This document shows, piece after piece, positions 1-8,726 of a DNA stretch of 16,495 nt. Numbering within the stretch: the stretch's first letter is position 1; every line of letters starts with the position of its first letter. The position numbers and the translations under genes are program-made. The notes under the pieces were generated by a model. That model was given only the letters and a program-made list of their open reading frames with translations, was not told where the DNA came from and searched no databases. The DNA is from an uncultured Collinsella sp. (GTDB taxonomy: Bacteria > Actinomycetota > Coriobacteriia > Coriobacteriales > Coriobacteriaceae): the NCBI GenBank assembly GCA_902475475.1, contig CABRZY010000018.1, forward strand, positions 1-16,495. Reading direction: 5' to 3'.

Positions 1-1
1 C

Positions 2-45
2 CCCCGATGGGCCCAGACCGGCGGGATAGACCGGTTCAGATGGGG
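2..45 (+). terminator. Weak imperfect hairpin, possible terminator of an upstream gene
   Basis: CCCC at 2-5 and AT at 7-8 can pair with ATGGGG at 40-45, and ACCGG at 17-21 pairs with CCGGT at 31-35, with an internal loop between the two helices. Only three T residues follow, so it is a poor intrinsic terminator. It could close a gene lying just left of the window. No coding region is supported in 1-207. Confidence 0.2.
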
Positions 46-82
46 CTTTGATGCATGGGTGGTCTGTTGGTGGGCAAATGGG

Positions 83-103
83 TATCATAATGCAGTTACT
101 GCA
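83..103 (+). promoter_or_regulatory. Candidate -10 element overlapping a perfect dyad upstream of rnj
   Basis: Bases 83-91 read TATCATAAT, giving overlapping -10 candidates (TATCAT at 83-88, CATAAT at 86-91). No good -35 lies 16-18 bp upstream, so the promoter call is weak. The last T of this element begins a perfect inverted repeat, TGCAGT-T-ACTGCA at 91-103, a plausible operator position. A nine-base direct repeat, TGATGCATG, occurs at 49-57 and 113-121 on either side. The transcript would carry a leader of roughly 100 nt before rnj. Confidence 0.3.
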
Positions 104-207
104 TCGACTCTGTGATGCATGTTTGTACGTTCCCGGCGGTCGGTTTGCCAGAAGCGCCCCGTCGGTTGTTTCAGACCCGTTTCGAAGAAAGGAAACCACA
201 CTAACCT

Positions 208-1878
208 ATGGCAGCTAAAAAATCATCTCCCTTGAAGATCATCCCGCTCGGCGGCCTTGACGGCATCGGTAAGAACATGACGGTCTTCGAGTGCGGCGAC
301 GACATGGTGCTCGTCGACGCCGGTCTCATGTTCCCCGACGACTCCCAGCCCGGTATCGACCTGGTGCTTCCCGACTACACCTATGTTCTGGAGAACGAGG
401 AGAAGCTCCGCGGTATCGTCGTCACCCACGGCCACGAGGACCACACCGGTTCGCTTCCGTATCTGCTGCAGGACCTCAACAATAAGGTGCCCATCTTCTC
501 GAGCAAGCTGACGCTTGGCTTTATCGAGGGCAAGCTCTCCGAGTTCCGCATCCGCGCACCCAAGTTCCGCGAGGTCAAGGGCGGCAGCCATGTCAACCTC
601 GGCGGCATCTCGCTCGACTTCTTCTCGATGACGCACTCCATCCCCGGCGCTCTGGGCGTGTTCATTCGCACCAACCAGGGCACCGTTATGCACACCGGCG
701 ACTTTAAGCTCGACCAGACGCCCATCGATGGTGTCACGCCCGACTATGCCGCTATCAGCCGCTTTGCCAAGCAGGGCATCGACCTGCTGCTGTCCGATTC
801 CACCAATGCCACGGTTCCCGGCTTTACCAAGTCCGAGGCCGAGGTTGGACCCAACCTGCTGCACGCCATCAAGAACGCCCCGGGTCGCGTGTTCGTCGCG
901 TCGTTCTCGAGCCACATCCATCGTTTGCAGCAGATCTGCGATGCCGCCCGCAAGTGCGGCCGTAAGGTCGTTGTGACCGGTCGCTCCATGCTCACGAACA
1001 CCCGCGTGGCGCGTGAGCTGGGCTACCTCAACATCGACGATGCCGATATCATCGATGCTTTCGACATTGATAACCTGCCCGACGATAAGATCGTCGTCAT
1101 GTGCACCGGTTCGCAGGGCGAGCCGCTGTCGGCGCTGTCCCGTATGGCCAACGGCGAGCACAAGACGCTTTCCATCCACGAGGGCGATACCGTCATCCTC
1201 TCGGCAACTCCCGTTCCCGGCAACGAGAAGGCCGTCCAGCAGGTCGTCAACAGCCTGGCCAAGCTCGGCTGCGACGTGTGGGATAAGAACCGCGCTCTTG
1301 TCCACGTCTCGGGCCACGGTAGCCAGGAGGAGCTCAAGCTCCTGATGGCCATGGCCAAGCCCACGTACTTTATGCCGGTTCACGGTGAGGCCGTGCATCT
1401 GCGCGCCCATGCCCAGCTGGCCCGCAAGATGGGCATCAAGGACGATCATATCTTTATCCTCGATAACGGCGACACGCTCGAGATGCGCGGCGGTATCGTC
1501 AAACGCGGTACGCCCGTCGAGTCCGGCGTCGTCTACGTCGACGGCCTGCGTATCGGCGATACCGACCCCATCGTCTTGCGCGATCGTCAGAAGCTCGCCA
1601 ACGACGGTATGGTTACGGCCGTCGCCATCGTCTCGCTCAAGCACAAGAAGATCGAGGCCATCGAGTTCTTGGGCCGCGGCGTCTCGTTTGCCATCGACGA
1701 CCAGTTCTCCGAGGATGCCTCCGCGTCCATCATGAAGACGATCGAGAAGGGCAAGTTCAGCTTTACGAGCAGCGGTTCCGATGCCATTCGCAAGGCCGTG
1801 CGCGACTCGCTCTCCAACTTTATCTGGAGCCGTACGCGCACTCGTCCGATGATCATCCCGGTCGTCATGGAGGTTTAG
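208..1878 (+). CDS. rnj: Ribonuclease J
   Basis: This is a 556-residue metallo-beta-lactamase/beta-CASP ribonuclease, about the length of Bacillus RNase J1. RNase J family enzymes act as 5'-to-3' exoribonucleases and endonucleases in mRNA decay and RNA maturation in the cytoplasm. The zinc motif HxHxDH is intact (H74, H76, D78, H79), with further ligand candidates H143, D165 (in MHTGDF) and H392 (in PVHGE). The beta-CASP region is seen in SFSSHIHR (233-240), TGSQGEP (300-306) and SGHGS (368-372, with H370). The ATG start is preceded by AAAGGA at 188-193, a longish 14-nt spacing. The gene heads a tightly packed run: the next start lies one base after its stop, and its last codons contain that gene's ribosome site. 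One RNase J is present here; a second copy elsewhere in the genome cannot be excluded. Confidence 0.96.
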   Translation: MAAKKSSPLKIIPLGGLDGIGKNMTVFECGDDMVLVDAGLMFPDDSQPGIDLVLPDYTYVLENEEKLRGIVVTHGHEDHTGSLPYLLQDLNNKVPIFSSKLTLGFIEGKLSEFRIRAPKFREVKGGSHVNLGGISLDFFSMTHSIPGALGVFIRTNQGTVMHTGDFKLDQTPIDGVTPDYAAISRFAKQGIDLLLSDSTNATVPGFTKSEAEVGPNLLHAIKNAPGRVFVASFSSHIHRLQQICDAARKCGRKVVVTGRSMLTNTRVARELGYLNIDDADIIDAFDIDNLPDDKIVVMCTGSQGEPLSALSRMANGEHKTLSIHEGDTVILSATPVPGNEKAVQQVVNSLAKLGCDVWDKNRALVHVSGHGSQEELKLLMAMAKPTYFMPVHGEAVHLRAHAQLARKMGIKDDHIFILDNGDTLEMRGGIVKRGTPVESGVVYVDGLRIGDTDPIVLRDRQKLANDGMVTAVAIVSLKHKKIEAIEFLGRGVSFAIDDQFSEDASASIMKTIEKGKFSFTSSGSDAIRKAVRDSLSNFIWSRTRTRPMIIPVVMEV

Positions 1879-1879
1879 T

Positions 1880-4660
1880 TTGGCGCGCGGATCTGCACAA
1901 AACGCCAAAGGCAATAAAGACAACAACCAACCGGCATCTGCTAAGGGTGCCGGTTCCCATCTGCGTGCCAATAAGGGCCACGAGGCCGACTTCGACGATT
2001 TTGAGCCCCTGGTCGAGCCCTCGGCCAACCGCGATATCGCCGGCGTGGTCATCGCCGTTTTGGCGATTGCGTCCTTCATTGCCGTGATTTCTCCGGCAAC
2101 GGCACCCGTGACGGCTGCGGTTGCCGGTTTCTACCACCTTGGCTTTGGCCTGGGCGCCTACGTGCTGCCGATCGTCATTTTGCTGTTTGCCGCCACGCTC
2201 TTTTTAGGTGAGGACTCGCCGCTCAACGCGCGCTCTGTTGCGGGCGGCGCCGTGGTCTTTATCGCCGTCGTCTCCATTCTCTCGCTGATGGTGCCGGGTA
2301 CGAGCGACTCGTGCGACCTTATGTTCACGCCGCAAAATCTGTCCGCCTCGGGTGGCTACATTGGTGCGTTTATTGCGAGTGCGCTGCAGAATGCCCTGGG
2401 TAAGCCTATCGCGATGGTGGTCCTGTTGGGCCTTGTCGTCGTGGGCCTGGTCATCATCGGCTTTTCGGTGGGCGGCGTTTTGCGCTCTGCTCGCGACCGT
2501 GCGGCCGATTTTGCCGAGCGCCGTCGTGCCGATGTTAACGCGAGTCCGTGGGGTGACGATGAGGCCCTGTCGGTGCCCGGCGTTGCCCGTCCTCACCTGA
2601 GCATTCTTCGTCAAAAGGGCTCCGATGCTGCCGTGACCACGGTCATGGGCAACGATGTGGACCCGGTTTTGGACGATGACGACGAGGACGAGGATCCGTT
2701 TGTCGACGTGTCCGATGCCGTGGAAGCTGAGCGCGCTAAGACGACGCTGTTGCCGCGCCGCCATGCCAAGAAGGGCAAGGCTGCGCCCAAACTCAATACG
2801 AGTGAGCCCGACCCGTCTTGGTCCGAGAGCGAGATTGAGCTCACCGAGGACGATGACGAGGACGACGAGGCGCCGATTGAGACCGCAAAGACAACTTTGC
2901 TGCCGAGTCGCCATGCCAAGCGCGAACAGGTAACCGGCCAGCTTTCGATGGAAGACGACCCCGATAAGATTGACGAGTCCGAGCCGCCGTTTGCCGTGAA
3001 TCCTGTCTCGGCAGCACCTCAGATTCCCGACTTCTTGAAGCATCCCAAGGTTGCCGATGCGCCTGCCTCGAGTGCTGTCGGATCGGCTGCGGCTAGGGCT
3101 GGGGGAGCGGACGGCGGCGCCGCAGATAACGAGGGCGAAGAAGAGGATGGCCTTAAGCTTCCGCCACTCGAAATCCTGCATGCCAACCCGCAGTCGGCGT
3201 CCTCCGCGTCTTCTGACAAGGAGCTGGAACAGACTGCCGAGTCGCTTCAGTCCACGTTGCTTGAGTTTGGCCGCAGTGCCCGCGTGGTCGGCTGGATCGC
3301 CGGCCCCACGGTGACGACCTTTAAGCTGCAACCTGGCGAGGGCGAGCGCGTGAGCAAGATCTCGAGCCTCGAGGACGATATCGCGCTTTCGCTCGCTGCC
3401 CAGTCGGTGCGTATCTTTGCCCCGATCCCCGGCACCTCGCTCGTGGGCATCGAGATCCCCAATCGCAAGCGCCAGAACGTCAACCTGGGCGACGTGCTGC
3501 CCTATGTGAAGGGCGGTCCGCTCGAGCTCGCAATCGGGCGCGATGCCGAGGGCACGCCGGTCGTCGCCGACCTTGCCAAGATGCCCCACCTGCTGATCGC
3601 CGGTACCACTGGTTCCGGTAAGTCGGTGATGATCAACTCCATCATCACGACCCTGCTCATGCGCGCGCTTCCCGAGGACGTTCGCTTGATCATGGTCGAC
3701 CCCAAGCGCGTCGAGCTTGCGGGCTATAACGGCCTGCCGCATCTTTATGTACCGGTCGTTACCGAACCCAAGCAGGCCGCGAGCGCTCTGCAATGGGCCG
3801 TGTCCGAGATGGAGCGTCGCCTGAAGGTCTTCGAGCGCCTTAACGTGCGTAAGATCTCGACCTACAACGAAAAGCAGGCCGCCGGCGAGTTTGAGCATTA
3901 CGACAACCCGCCGCAAAAGATGCCCTACCTGGTCATCATTATTGACGAGCTTTCGGACCTGATGATGGTTGCCGGCAAGGACGTCGAGGCGTCGATTGTG
4001 CGTATCGCCCAGCTGGGCCGTGCCGCCGGTATTCATCTTATCGTGGCCACGCAGCGCCCCAGCTCCAACGTGGTGACGGGCCTTATCAAGGCCAACATCA
4101 CCAACCGCATCGCCTTTAACGTCGCCACGGGTATCGACTCGCGCGTCATCATCGACCAGATGGGTGCCGAAAAGCTTACCGGTTTGGGCGACATGCTGTT
4201 CTCCAAGGTCGACTGGGGCAAGCCTCGCCGTATTCAGGGATGCTTTGTTTCGGATGATGAGATCAACGAGATTGTCGAGTTCGTCAAGTCGCAGAGCGAG
4301 CCCGACTACCACGAGGAGATTCTGTCTGCCGTGGCGCCCGCTTCCATGTCCATGGCGGGTGGCGGCGGTATTGTCCGCACCGGAGTAGCCGAGCCGCAAG
4401 ACGATGATCCGCTCATTTGGGAAGCCGCCCATATTGTGGTGGAATCGCAGCTTGGCTCCACATCTGGCCTGCAACGTCGTCTGAAGGTTGGCTATGCGCG
4501 TGCCGGGCGTATTATGGACATGCTGGAAGAAAAGGGTGTCGTCGGCCCGCCCGACGGTTCCAAGCCGCGCGAGGTCCTGTTGGACGAGGAGGGGCTTGCC
4601 GCGCTGGAATCTGTCGACGCCGAGATGGCACGTGAAGATCGTGAGTTTGGAGGATTCTGA
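1880..4660 (+). CDS. ftsK: DNA translocase FtsK/SpoIIIE
   Basis: This 926-residue septal DNA translocase pumps chromosomal DNA through the closing division septum. The N-terminus has four to five membrane segments (about residues 52-72, 88-110, 118-138, 158-172 and 175-200). A long acidic linker follows (about 205-425), then the alpha domain (about 427-545) and the RecA-like motor. The motor carries Walker A GTTGSGKS at 575-582 and Walker B LVIIIDE ending at residue 690. The C-terminal winged-helix gamma domain, which reads chromosome-polarity sequences, spans about 843-905. The start is TTG at 1880, chosen because GGAGG at 1869-1873, inside the end of rnj, lies six bases upstream. The linker holds a duplicated module, AKTTLLPRRHAK at 286-297 and AKTTLLPSRHAK at 336-347, each following an acidic D/E run. 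The stop overlaps the next start (TGATG). The motor identity is certain; the role of the linker is unknown. Confidence 0.96.
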   Translation: MARGSAQNAKGNKDNNQPASAKGAGSHLRANKGHEADFDDFEPLVEPSANRDIAGVVIAVLAIASFIAVISPATAPVTAAVAGFYHLGFGLGAYVLPIVILLFAATLFLGEDSPLNARSVAGGAVVFIAVVSILSLMVPGTSDSCDLMFTPQNLSASGGYIGAFIASALQNALGKPIAMVVLLGLVVVGLVIIGFSVGGVLRSARDRAADFAERRRADVNASPWGDDEALSVPGVARPHLSILRQKGSDAAVTTVMGNDVDPVLDDDDEDEDPFVDVSDAVEAERAKTTLLPRRHAKKGKAAPKLNTSEPDPSWSESEIELTEDDDEDDEAPIETAKTTLLPSRHAKREQVTGQLSMEDDPDKIDESEPPFAVNPVSAAPQIPDFLKHPKVADAPASSAVGSAAARAGGADGGAADNEGEEEDGLKLPPLEILHANPQSASSASSDKELEQTAESLQSTLLEFGRSARVVGWIAGPTVTTFKLQPGEGERVSKISSLEDDIALSLAAQSVRIFAPIPGTSLVGIEIPNRKRQNVNLGDVLPYVKGGPLELAIGRDAEGTPVVADLAKMPHLLIAGTTGSGKSVMINSIITTLLMRALPEDVRLIMVDPKRVELAGYNGLPHLYVPVVTEPKQAASALQWAVSEMERRLKVFERLNVRKISTYNEKQAAGEFEHYDNPPQKMPYLVIIIDELSDLMMVAGKDVEASIVRIAQLGRAAGIHLIVATQRPSSNVVTGLIKANITNRIAFNVATGIDSRVIIDQMGAEKLTGLGDMLFSKVDWGKPRRIQGCFVSDDEINEIVEFVKSQSEPDYHEEILSAVAPASMSMAGGGGIVRTGVAEPQDDDPLIWEAAHIVVESQLGSTSGLQRRLKVGYARAGRIMDMLEEKGVVGPPDGSKPREVLLDEEGLAALESVDAEMAREDREFGGF

Positions 4661-6171
4661 TGGCTGCACGCTTTGGTGACATGCTGCTCGAGCAGCGTCG
4701 CCGAATGGGCCTTTCCATTCAGCAGGTCGCCAACACCATCAAAATCAGGCCGCAGATCATCGAGTTTTTCGAGACCGGTAACTTTGCCTCGATGCCGCCG
4801 CGCGGCTATGCGCAGGGCATGATTTCGAGCTATGCTCGCTTTTTGGGCCTCAATCCGCGCGAGGTCGTCAATGCCTACTTTGACGACCTGATGGCATACG
4901 AACGCGAGACATCGCAGCAGGGCGGTCGTTTTCAGGACGCCGCCGGCTACGTCAATTCGCGTTCCTCGGTCGATAACGGGCGCTTCCTGATGGTTCAGGG
5001 CGGTCGTTCGACCCGCTATGGACAGCGTCCTCAGCAGGCCGGTTATATTACCGAGACGGGTTCGGGCGAGGAGATTCGCTCACAGCGTGACCGGTTCCGC
5101 AGTACGCCGATGCCCGAGGACCGTGCACTTCCCGCTGCCCGCGGCGTGGCGCGTGACCCTCGTGCCGGCTACGGCGACGGCGGCTATTCCGATCGCGGTT
5201 ACCGTGGTGCCTCTATGGGACGCTCTCGCGGTGGCTATGCGGATGCCGATACCACGCAGGTGACGCCGCGTCTTCGCTCTCAATCACAGCCGTATGGCCA
5301 GCGCTCTTCGGCTTCGCGTTCGGGCCAGCGTGGCTATCAAGGCCGCGGTGAGCTTGCGCCCCGCTCGGGTCAGCGCAGCCTTCAGGGCCAGGGCGGCTAT
5401 CGCGGCCGTTCCGATAGCAATCGCGGTCGTATGCCTCAGGAAGGCGGCCGCAGCAGTTCCGGTCGTGGACGCGGCGGATCACGTACTCCTCAAAACAACG
5501 GGCTCGATCCGCGTATCGTCTACGCCGGCATCGGTGCCGTTGTGCTGCTGTTGATTGTGCTCATCGTGGTGCTTCTGCGTGGCTGCGCATCTTCGGCGCC
5601 CGAGAACACGCCCGAGACGCCCACTGCTACCAAGATGACGACCAAGAAGTCTTCTAAGAAGACCGAAACGGTCGACGAGGACGATGACACCGATGAGGCG
5701 ACGGATGAGTCGACTGATTCGGACGCTACCAAGACGACGGCCAAGAAGGAAGAGAACGAGGTCACGAAGGTCAAAGTCTCCGTTGCCAAGGGAAAGACCG
5801 CGTGGATTGAGGTCAAGGTTGACGGCAAGTCGGTCTATGGCGCCCAGGCGACTGGCCCCTTTGAGCAGGAGTACACGCCCGAGTCCTCGATCGAGATCAC
5901 CACGTCCAAGCCTTCCGATGTCACCGTTACCAAGAACGGTGAAAAGGTTCGTTACGATACCAAGACCTCGGGCGTGGCGCGTGTGACGATCACCGTTCCC
6001 AAGAAGGAGACGTCTGATTCCGAGAATGGTGAAAGTTCTGATGGTACCGACACCACCGATGGTACCGATACCACCGACGGTACCGATGCCCAGTCCACGG
6101 ATGGCGCCGATACCGCAACTGACGGTCAGACACCCACCGATTCTACCGACAATTCGTACGATAGCTACTAG
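4660..6171 (+). CDS. RodZ-like membrane protein with N-terminal HTH and Arg/Gly-rich linker
   Basis: This 503-residue protein has RodZ architecture. An N-terminal HTH_25-type helix-turn-helix (about residues 4-75, with the family-typical RGYAQGMISSYARFLGL at 48-64) is followed by a long low-complexity cytoplasmic segment (about 85-280), one membrane helix (286-306) and an outside domain of RodZ C-terminal (DUF4115) type at about 368-447. In characterised bacteria RodZ links MreB filaments to the envelope through the HTH domain and helps set cell shape; whether this organism has MreB cannot be seen here. The cytoplasmic linker is dense in Arg, Gly, Gln, Ser and Tyr, with several RGG/RGR/GYRG motifs. 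The outside part is Lys/Thr/Asp-rich and ends in a Thr/Asp/Gly repeat. The ATG overlaps the ftsK stop, and GGAGG at 4649-4653 lies six bases before it. Calling it rodZ by function would go beyond the sequence. Confidence 0.85.
   Translation: MAARFGDMLLEQRRRMGLSIQQVANTIKIRPQIIEFFETGNFASMPPRGYAQGMISSYARFLGLNPREVVNAYFDDLMAYERETSQQGGRFQDAAGYVNSRSSVDNGRFLMVQGGRSTRYGQRPQQAGYITETGSGEEIRSQRDRFRSTPMPEDRALPAARGVARDPRAGYGDGGYSDRGYRGASMGRSRGGYADADTTQVTPRLRSQSQPYGQRSSASRSGQRGYQGRGELAPRSGQRSLQGQGGYRGRSDSNRGRMPQEGGRSSSGRGRGGSRTPQNNGLDPRIVYAGIGAVVLLLIVLIVVLLRGCASSAPENTPETPTATKMTTKKSSKKTETVDEDDDTDEATDESTDSDATKTTAKKEENEVTKVKVSVAKGKTAWIEVKVDGKSVYGAQATGPFEQEYTPESSIEITTSKPSDVTVTKNGEKVRYDTKTSGVARVTITVPKKETSDSENGESSDGTDTTDGTDTTDGTDAQSTDGADTATDGQTPTDSTDNSYDSY
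6040..6090 (+). repeat. 18-bp tandem repeat in the 3' end of the RodZ-like gene
   Basis: The unit GATGGTACCGACACCACC at 6040-6057 recurs almost exactly at 6058-6075 and partially at 6076-6090. It encodes DGTDTT, DGTDTT and DGTDA in the extracellular tail. The 18-bp period preserves the frame, so copy-number change would lengthen or shorten the tail without disrupting the gene. Confidence 0.85.
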
Positions 6172-6197
6172 GCCGCTCGTACGCGAAAGGAAACATC

Positions 6198-6695
6198 ATG
6201 GCTAAAGATTCCAGCTTCGACGTCGTGTCCGAGGTCAACATGCAAGAGGTCGATAACGCCTTTCAGCAGACCACGCGCGAGATTTCCCAGCGCTATGACC
6301 TTAAGGATTCCGGCGCCACGATCGAGCTTTCGAAGGGCGACAAGCTCTTTACGATCAACGCCCCGGCCGACTTTGTCTCCAAGCAGATTGTCGACGTGCT
6401 GAGCTCCAAGCTCATCAAGCGCGGCATCGACCTCAAGGCCGTCTCGTGGGATGCTCCGCAGGCGGCATCGGGCGGCACCGTGCGCGTGCTCGGCCATATC
6501 GTCGAGGGTATCGACCAAGCGACCGCCAAGAAGATCAACAAGGACATCAAGGACCAAAAGCTCAAGGTCAAGGTGACCATCGAGGCCGACAAACTGCGTG
6601 TTTCCTCTGCTTCGAAGGACGCGTTGCAGTCCGTGATCCAGTTCCTGCGCGACCAGGACTACGGCCAGCCGCTGCAGTTCACCAACTACCGCTAA
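6198..6695 (+). CDS. yajQ: YajQ-family (UPF0234/DUF520) nucleotide-binding protein
   Basis: This 165-residue protein matches the usual YajQ length and layout. It opens with the family-typical segment SFDVVSEVNMQEVDNA (residues 5-20) and has a central DFVSKQIVDVLSSKLIKRGID region. It ends in FLRDQDYGQPLQFTNYR, close to the canonical C-terminus. YajQ proteins have two small ferredoxin-like domains; one from Xanthomonas binds cyclic di-GMP, and others have been reported to bind nucleic acid or nucleotides. The role here is not determined. The ATG has AAAGGA at 6186-6191, six bases upstream. It sits 26 bp after the RodZ-like gene and 27 bp before rimO with no visible promoter, so it is probably co-transcribed. 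Confidence 0.93.
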   Translation: MAKDSSFDVVSEVNMQEVDNAFQQTTREISQRYDLKDSGATIELSKGDKLFTINAPADFVSKQIVDVLSSKLIKRGIDLKAVSWDAPQAASGGTVRVLGHIVEGIDQATAKKINKDIKDQKLKVKVTIEADKLRVSSASKDALQSVIQFLRDQDYGQPLQFTNYR

Positions 6696-6722
6696 TATCA
6701 ATCGAAAGGACCGCTCTCCAAC

Positions 6723-8072
6723 ATGGATACACCGTTGGGCTCCGTGCTCTACATCACCCTCGGGTGCGCTAAGAACGAGGTTGACACTGACCGCATGCGT
6801 TCTCTTTTGACCGCCGCGGGCTACGAGGAGGCATTCGACCCGCAGGATGCCGATATTGCCATCGTCAATACTTGCTCGTTCCTCGCCTCCGCAACGTCCG
6901 AGAGCATCGAGACCACGCTCGAACTCGCCAACGAGGTTCAGGACGGCGTTCGTTCTTGCCCCATCGTCATGTGCGGCTGCGTGCCGTCGCGCTATGGCGA
7001 TGACCTACCTGACGAGCTGCCCGAGGTCGCTGCCTTTGTGAAGGCCGACGAGGAGGACGGCATCGTGGCGGTCATCGATGGCGTGCTGGGTGTCGAGCGC
7101 GAGATTGCAGCCTATATCCCGCAGGTCAAACGTACCGTCGAGGGTGCTGTCGCCTACGTCAAGATTTCCGATGGCTGCAACCGCTTCTGCAGCTTCTGCA
7201 TGATTCCCTACATCCGCGGCCGCTATCATTCGCGCAATGCCGAGAGCATCATCTCCGAAGTGCGCGACCTGGTTGCCGGCGGTGTGCGCGAGATCGTGCT
7301 GATCGGCCAGGACACGGGCATCTGGGGTACCGACTTTGCCGACGAGGACGTCGCCGATGGCTCGCCGCGCAATCTGGCGCAGCTGCTGCGTGCCGTCGCC
7401 GAGGCCGTGCGCCCGCACAACGTCTGGGTCCGCGTGCTCTATCTGCAGCCCGAGGGCATGACTGACGAACTCATCGAGACGATTCGCGATACGCCCGAGG
7501 TGCTGCCCTATATCGATATCCCCGTGCAGCACTGCGACGCGCGCATTCTCAAGGCCATGCGCCGTTCTGGTTCGCGCCAGGAGCTCGAGGACCTGTTCCG
7601 CGATCTGCGTGAGCGTATCCCCGGCATCGTGATCCGTTCCACGGCCATGGTCGGCTTCCCGACCGAGACCGACGACGAGTTCCGCGACCTTATCGACTTT
7701 ATGGACACCGTCGGCTTTGACTACACGAGCGTCTTTGCCTACTCGCAGGAGGAGGGCAGCCTGGCCGCTAAGATGGAGGGTCAGGTCGACGAAGAGGTCA
7801 AGCTCGAGCGCGCCCAGGAGGCCATGGACCTGGCCGAGTCGCTCGGTTTTGCCGCCACTGCCGCACATGTGGGCGAGCGCGCCCAGGTGATCGTCGACGG
7901 TATCGAAGAGACCGAGGATGGCGCCGAGCTGATCGGCCATGCCTGGTTCCAGGCGCCCGATTCCGATGGCGCGGTGCATCTGGACGCCAGCGAGGCGTCC
8001 GTGGGCGATATTCTGACCGTCGAGTTTACCGATAGCTTCTGCTATGAGCTTATCGGTCATGTTGTGGAGTAG
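6723..8072 (+). CDS. rimO: Ribosomal protein S12 methylthiotransferase RimO
   Basis: This 449-residue radical-SAM methylthiotransferase adds a methylthio group to the conserved aspartate of ribosomal protein S12. The N-terminal MTTase domain has its cluster cysteines at C15 (in LGCAKNEVD), C51 (in NTCSF) and C86 (in CGCVPSRY). The radical-SAM triad is C152-x3-C156-x2-C159 in GCNRFCSFCMIPYIRGR. The C-terminal ~65 residues form a TRAM domain. LGCAKNEVDTD and the absence of the MiaB-type FGCQMNxxDSE motif assign it to RimO rather than MiaB, whose paralogue lies at 14710. Translation starts at ATG 6723, with GAAAGGA at 6704-6710, 12 bases upstream. Its stop codon overlaps the ribosome site of pgsA. 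Confidence 0.95.
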   Translation: MDTPLGSVLYITLGCAKNEVDTDRMRSLLTAAGYEEAFDPQDADIAIVNTCSFLASATSESIETTLELANEVQDGVRSCPIVMCGCVPSRYGDDLPDELPEVAAFVKADEEDGIVAVIDGVLGVEREIAAYIPQVKRTVEGAVAYVKISDGCNRFCSFCMIPYIRGRYHSRNAESIISEVRDLVAGGVREIVLIGQDTGIWGTDFADEDVADGSPRNLAQLLRAVAEAVRPHNVWVRVLYLQPEGMTDELIETIRDTPEVLPYIDIPVQHCDARILKAMRRSGSRQELEDLFRDLRERIPGIVIRSTAMVGFPTETDDEFRDLIDFMDTVGFDYTSVFAYSQEEGSLAAKMEGQVDEEVKLERAQEAMDLAESLGFAATAAHVGERAQVIVDGIEETEDGAELIGHAWFQAPDSDGAVHLDASEASVGDILTVEFTDSFCYELIGHVVE

Positions 8073-8081
8073 GAGAGCGTC

Positions 8082-8720
8082 GTGGCTAACGAGAGCAATA
8101 AGGAACTGACGAGTGTCTGGACGCCCGCCAACATCGTGACGTGCGTTCGCATCGTCTTTATCCCGGTGTTCATGATCGTGTCGGCGCTTTCTCACACGAG
8201 TGTTGCCGGTACGGATTGGAGCACCTTCGACGGCCCGCTCGCCGCCGCTGCCTTCATTCTGTATGTGATCCTGTCGTGCACCGATAAGGTCGACGGTTAT
8301 CTGGCGCGTTCGCGCAACGAGATCACCGACTTCGGTAAATTCTTGGACCCCATCGCCGATAAGCTGCTCGTGTTCTCGGCCCTGCTGCTGTTCTTGGATT
8401 TTGGCGCGGTGACCGTGTGGTCCGTGTTCATTATCCTGTTCCGCGAGCTGCTGGTGAGCGCCCTTCGCATGGTCGCGAGTGCGGCCGGTTTGGTCGTTGC
8501 GGCCGATAAGCTCGGCAAGTACAAGACGGCAACCACGATGGTCTCCATTTGCGGTTACCTGTGCGTTTTTGCTATGGCCGGCTTGCACCTTGGCCCGGTG
8601 GCGCTGACGCTCGGCATCTACTCGGTGTCGCGCTTCCTGTACGCCGTTGCCGTTGTCCTGACCGTTATCTCGGGCGCCCAGTACTTCTGGAACTGCCGCA
8701 AGATCGTCTTTTCGGTCTAG
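8082..8720 (+). CDS. pgsA: CDP-diacylglycerol-glycerol-3-phosphate 3-phosphatidyltransferase
   Basis: This 212-residue integral membrane enzyme would make phosphatidylglycerophosphate from CDP-diacylglycerol and glycerol 3-phosphate, the committed step to phosphatidylglycerol. The CDP-alcohol phosphotransferase signature D-x2-DG-x2-AR-x8-G-x3-D-x3-D is complete: D68, D71, G72, A75, R76, G85, D89, D93. Several hydrophobic segments surround it (about 18-36, 52-66, 95-125 and 150-205). The start is GTG at 8082, placed by AGGAG at 8071-8075, which overlaps the rimO stop. The pgsA-cinA-recA order is common in Firmicutes and supports PgsA over other CDP-alcohol transferases, though substrate specificity is not proven by sequence. 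Confidence 0.9.
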   Translation: MANESNKELTSVWTPANIVTCVRIVFIPVFMIVSALSHTSVAGTDWSTFDGPLAAAAFILYVILSCTDKVDGYLARSRNEITDFGKFLDPIADKLLVFSALLLFLDFGAVTVWSVFIILFRELLVSALRMVASAAGLVVAADKLGKYKTATTMVSICGYLCVFAMAGLHLGPVALTLGIYSVSRFLYAVAVVLTVISGAQYFWNCRKIVFSV

Positions 8721-8726
8721 GTCCTG

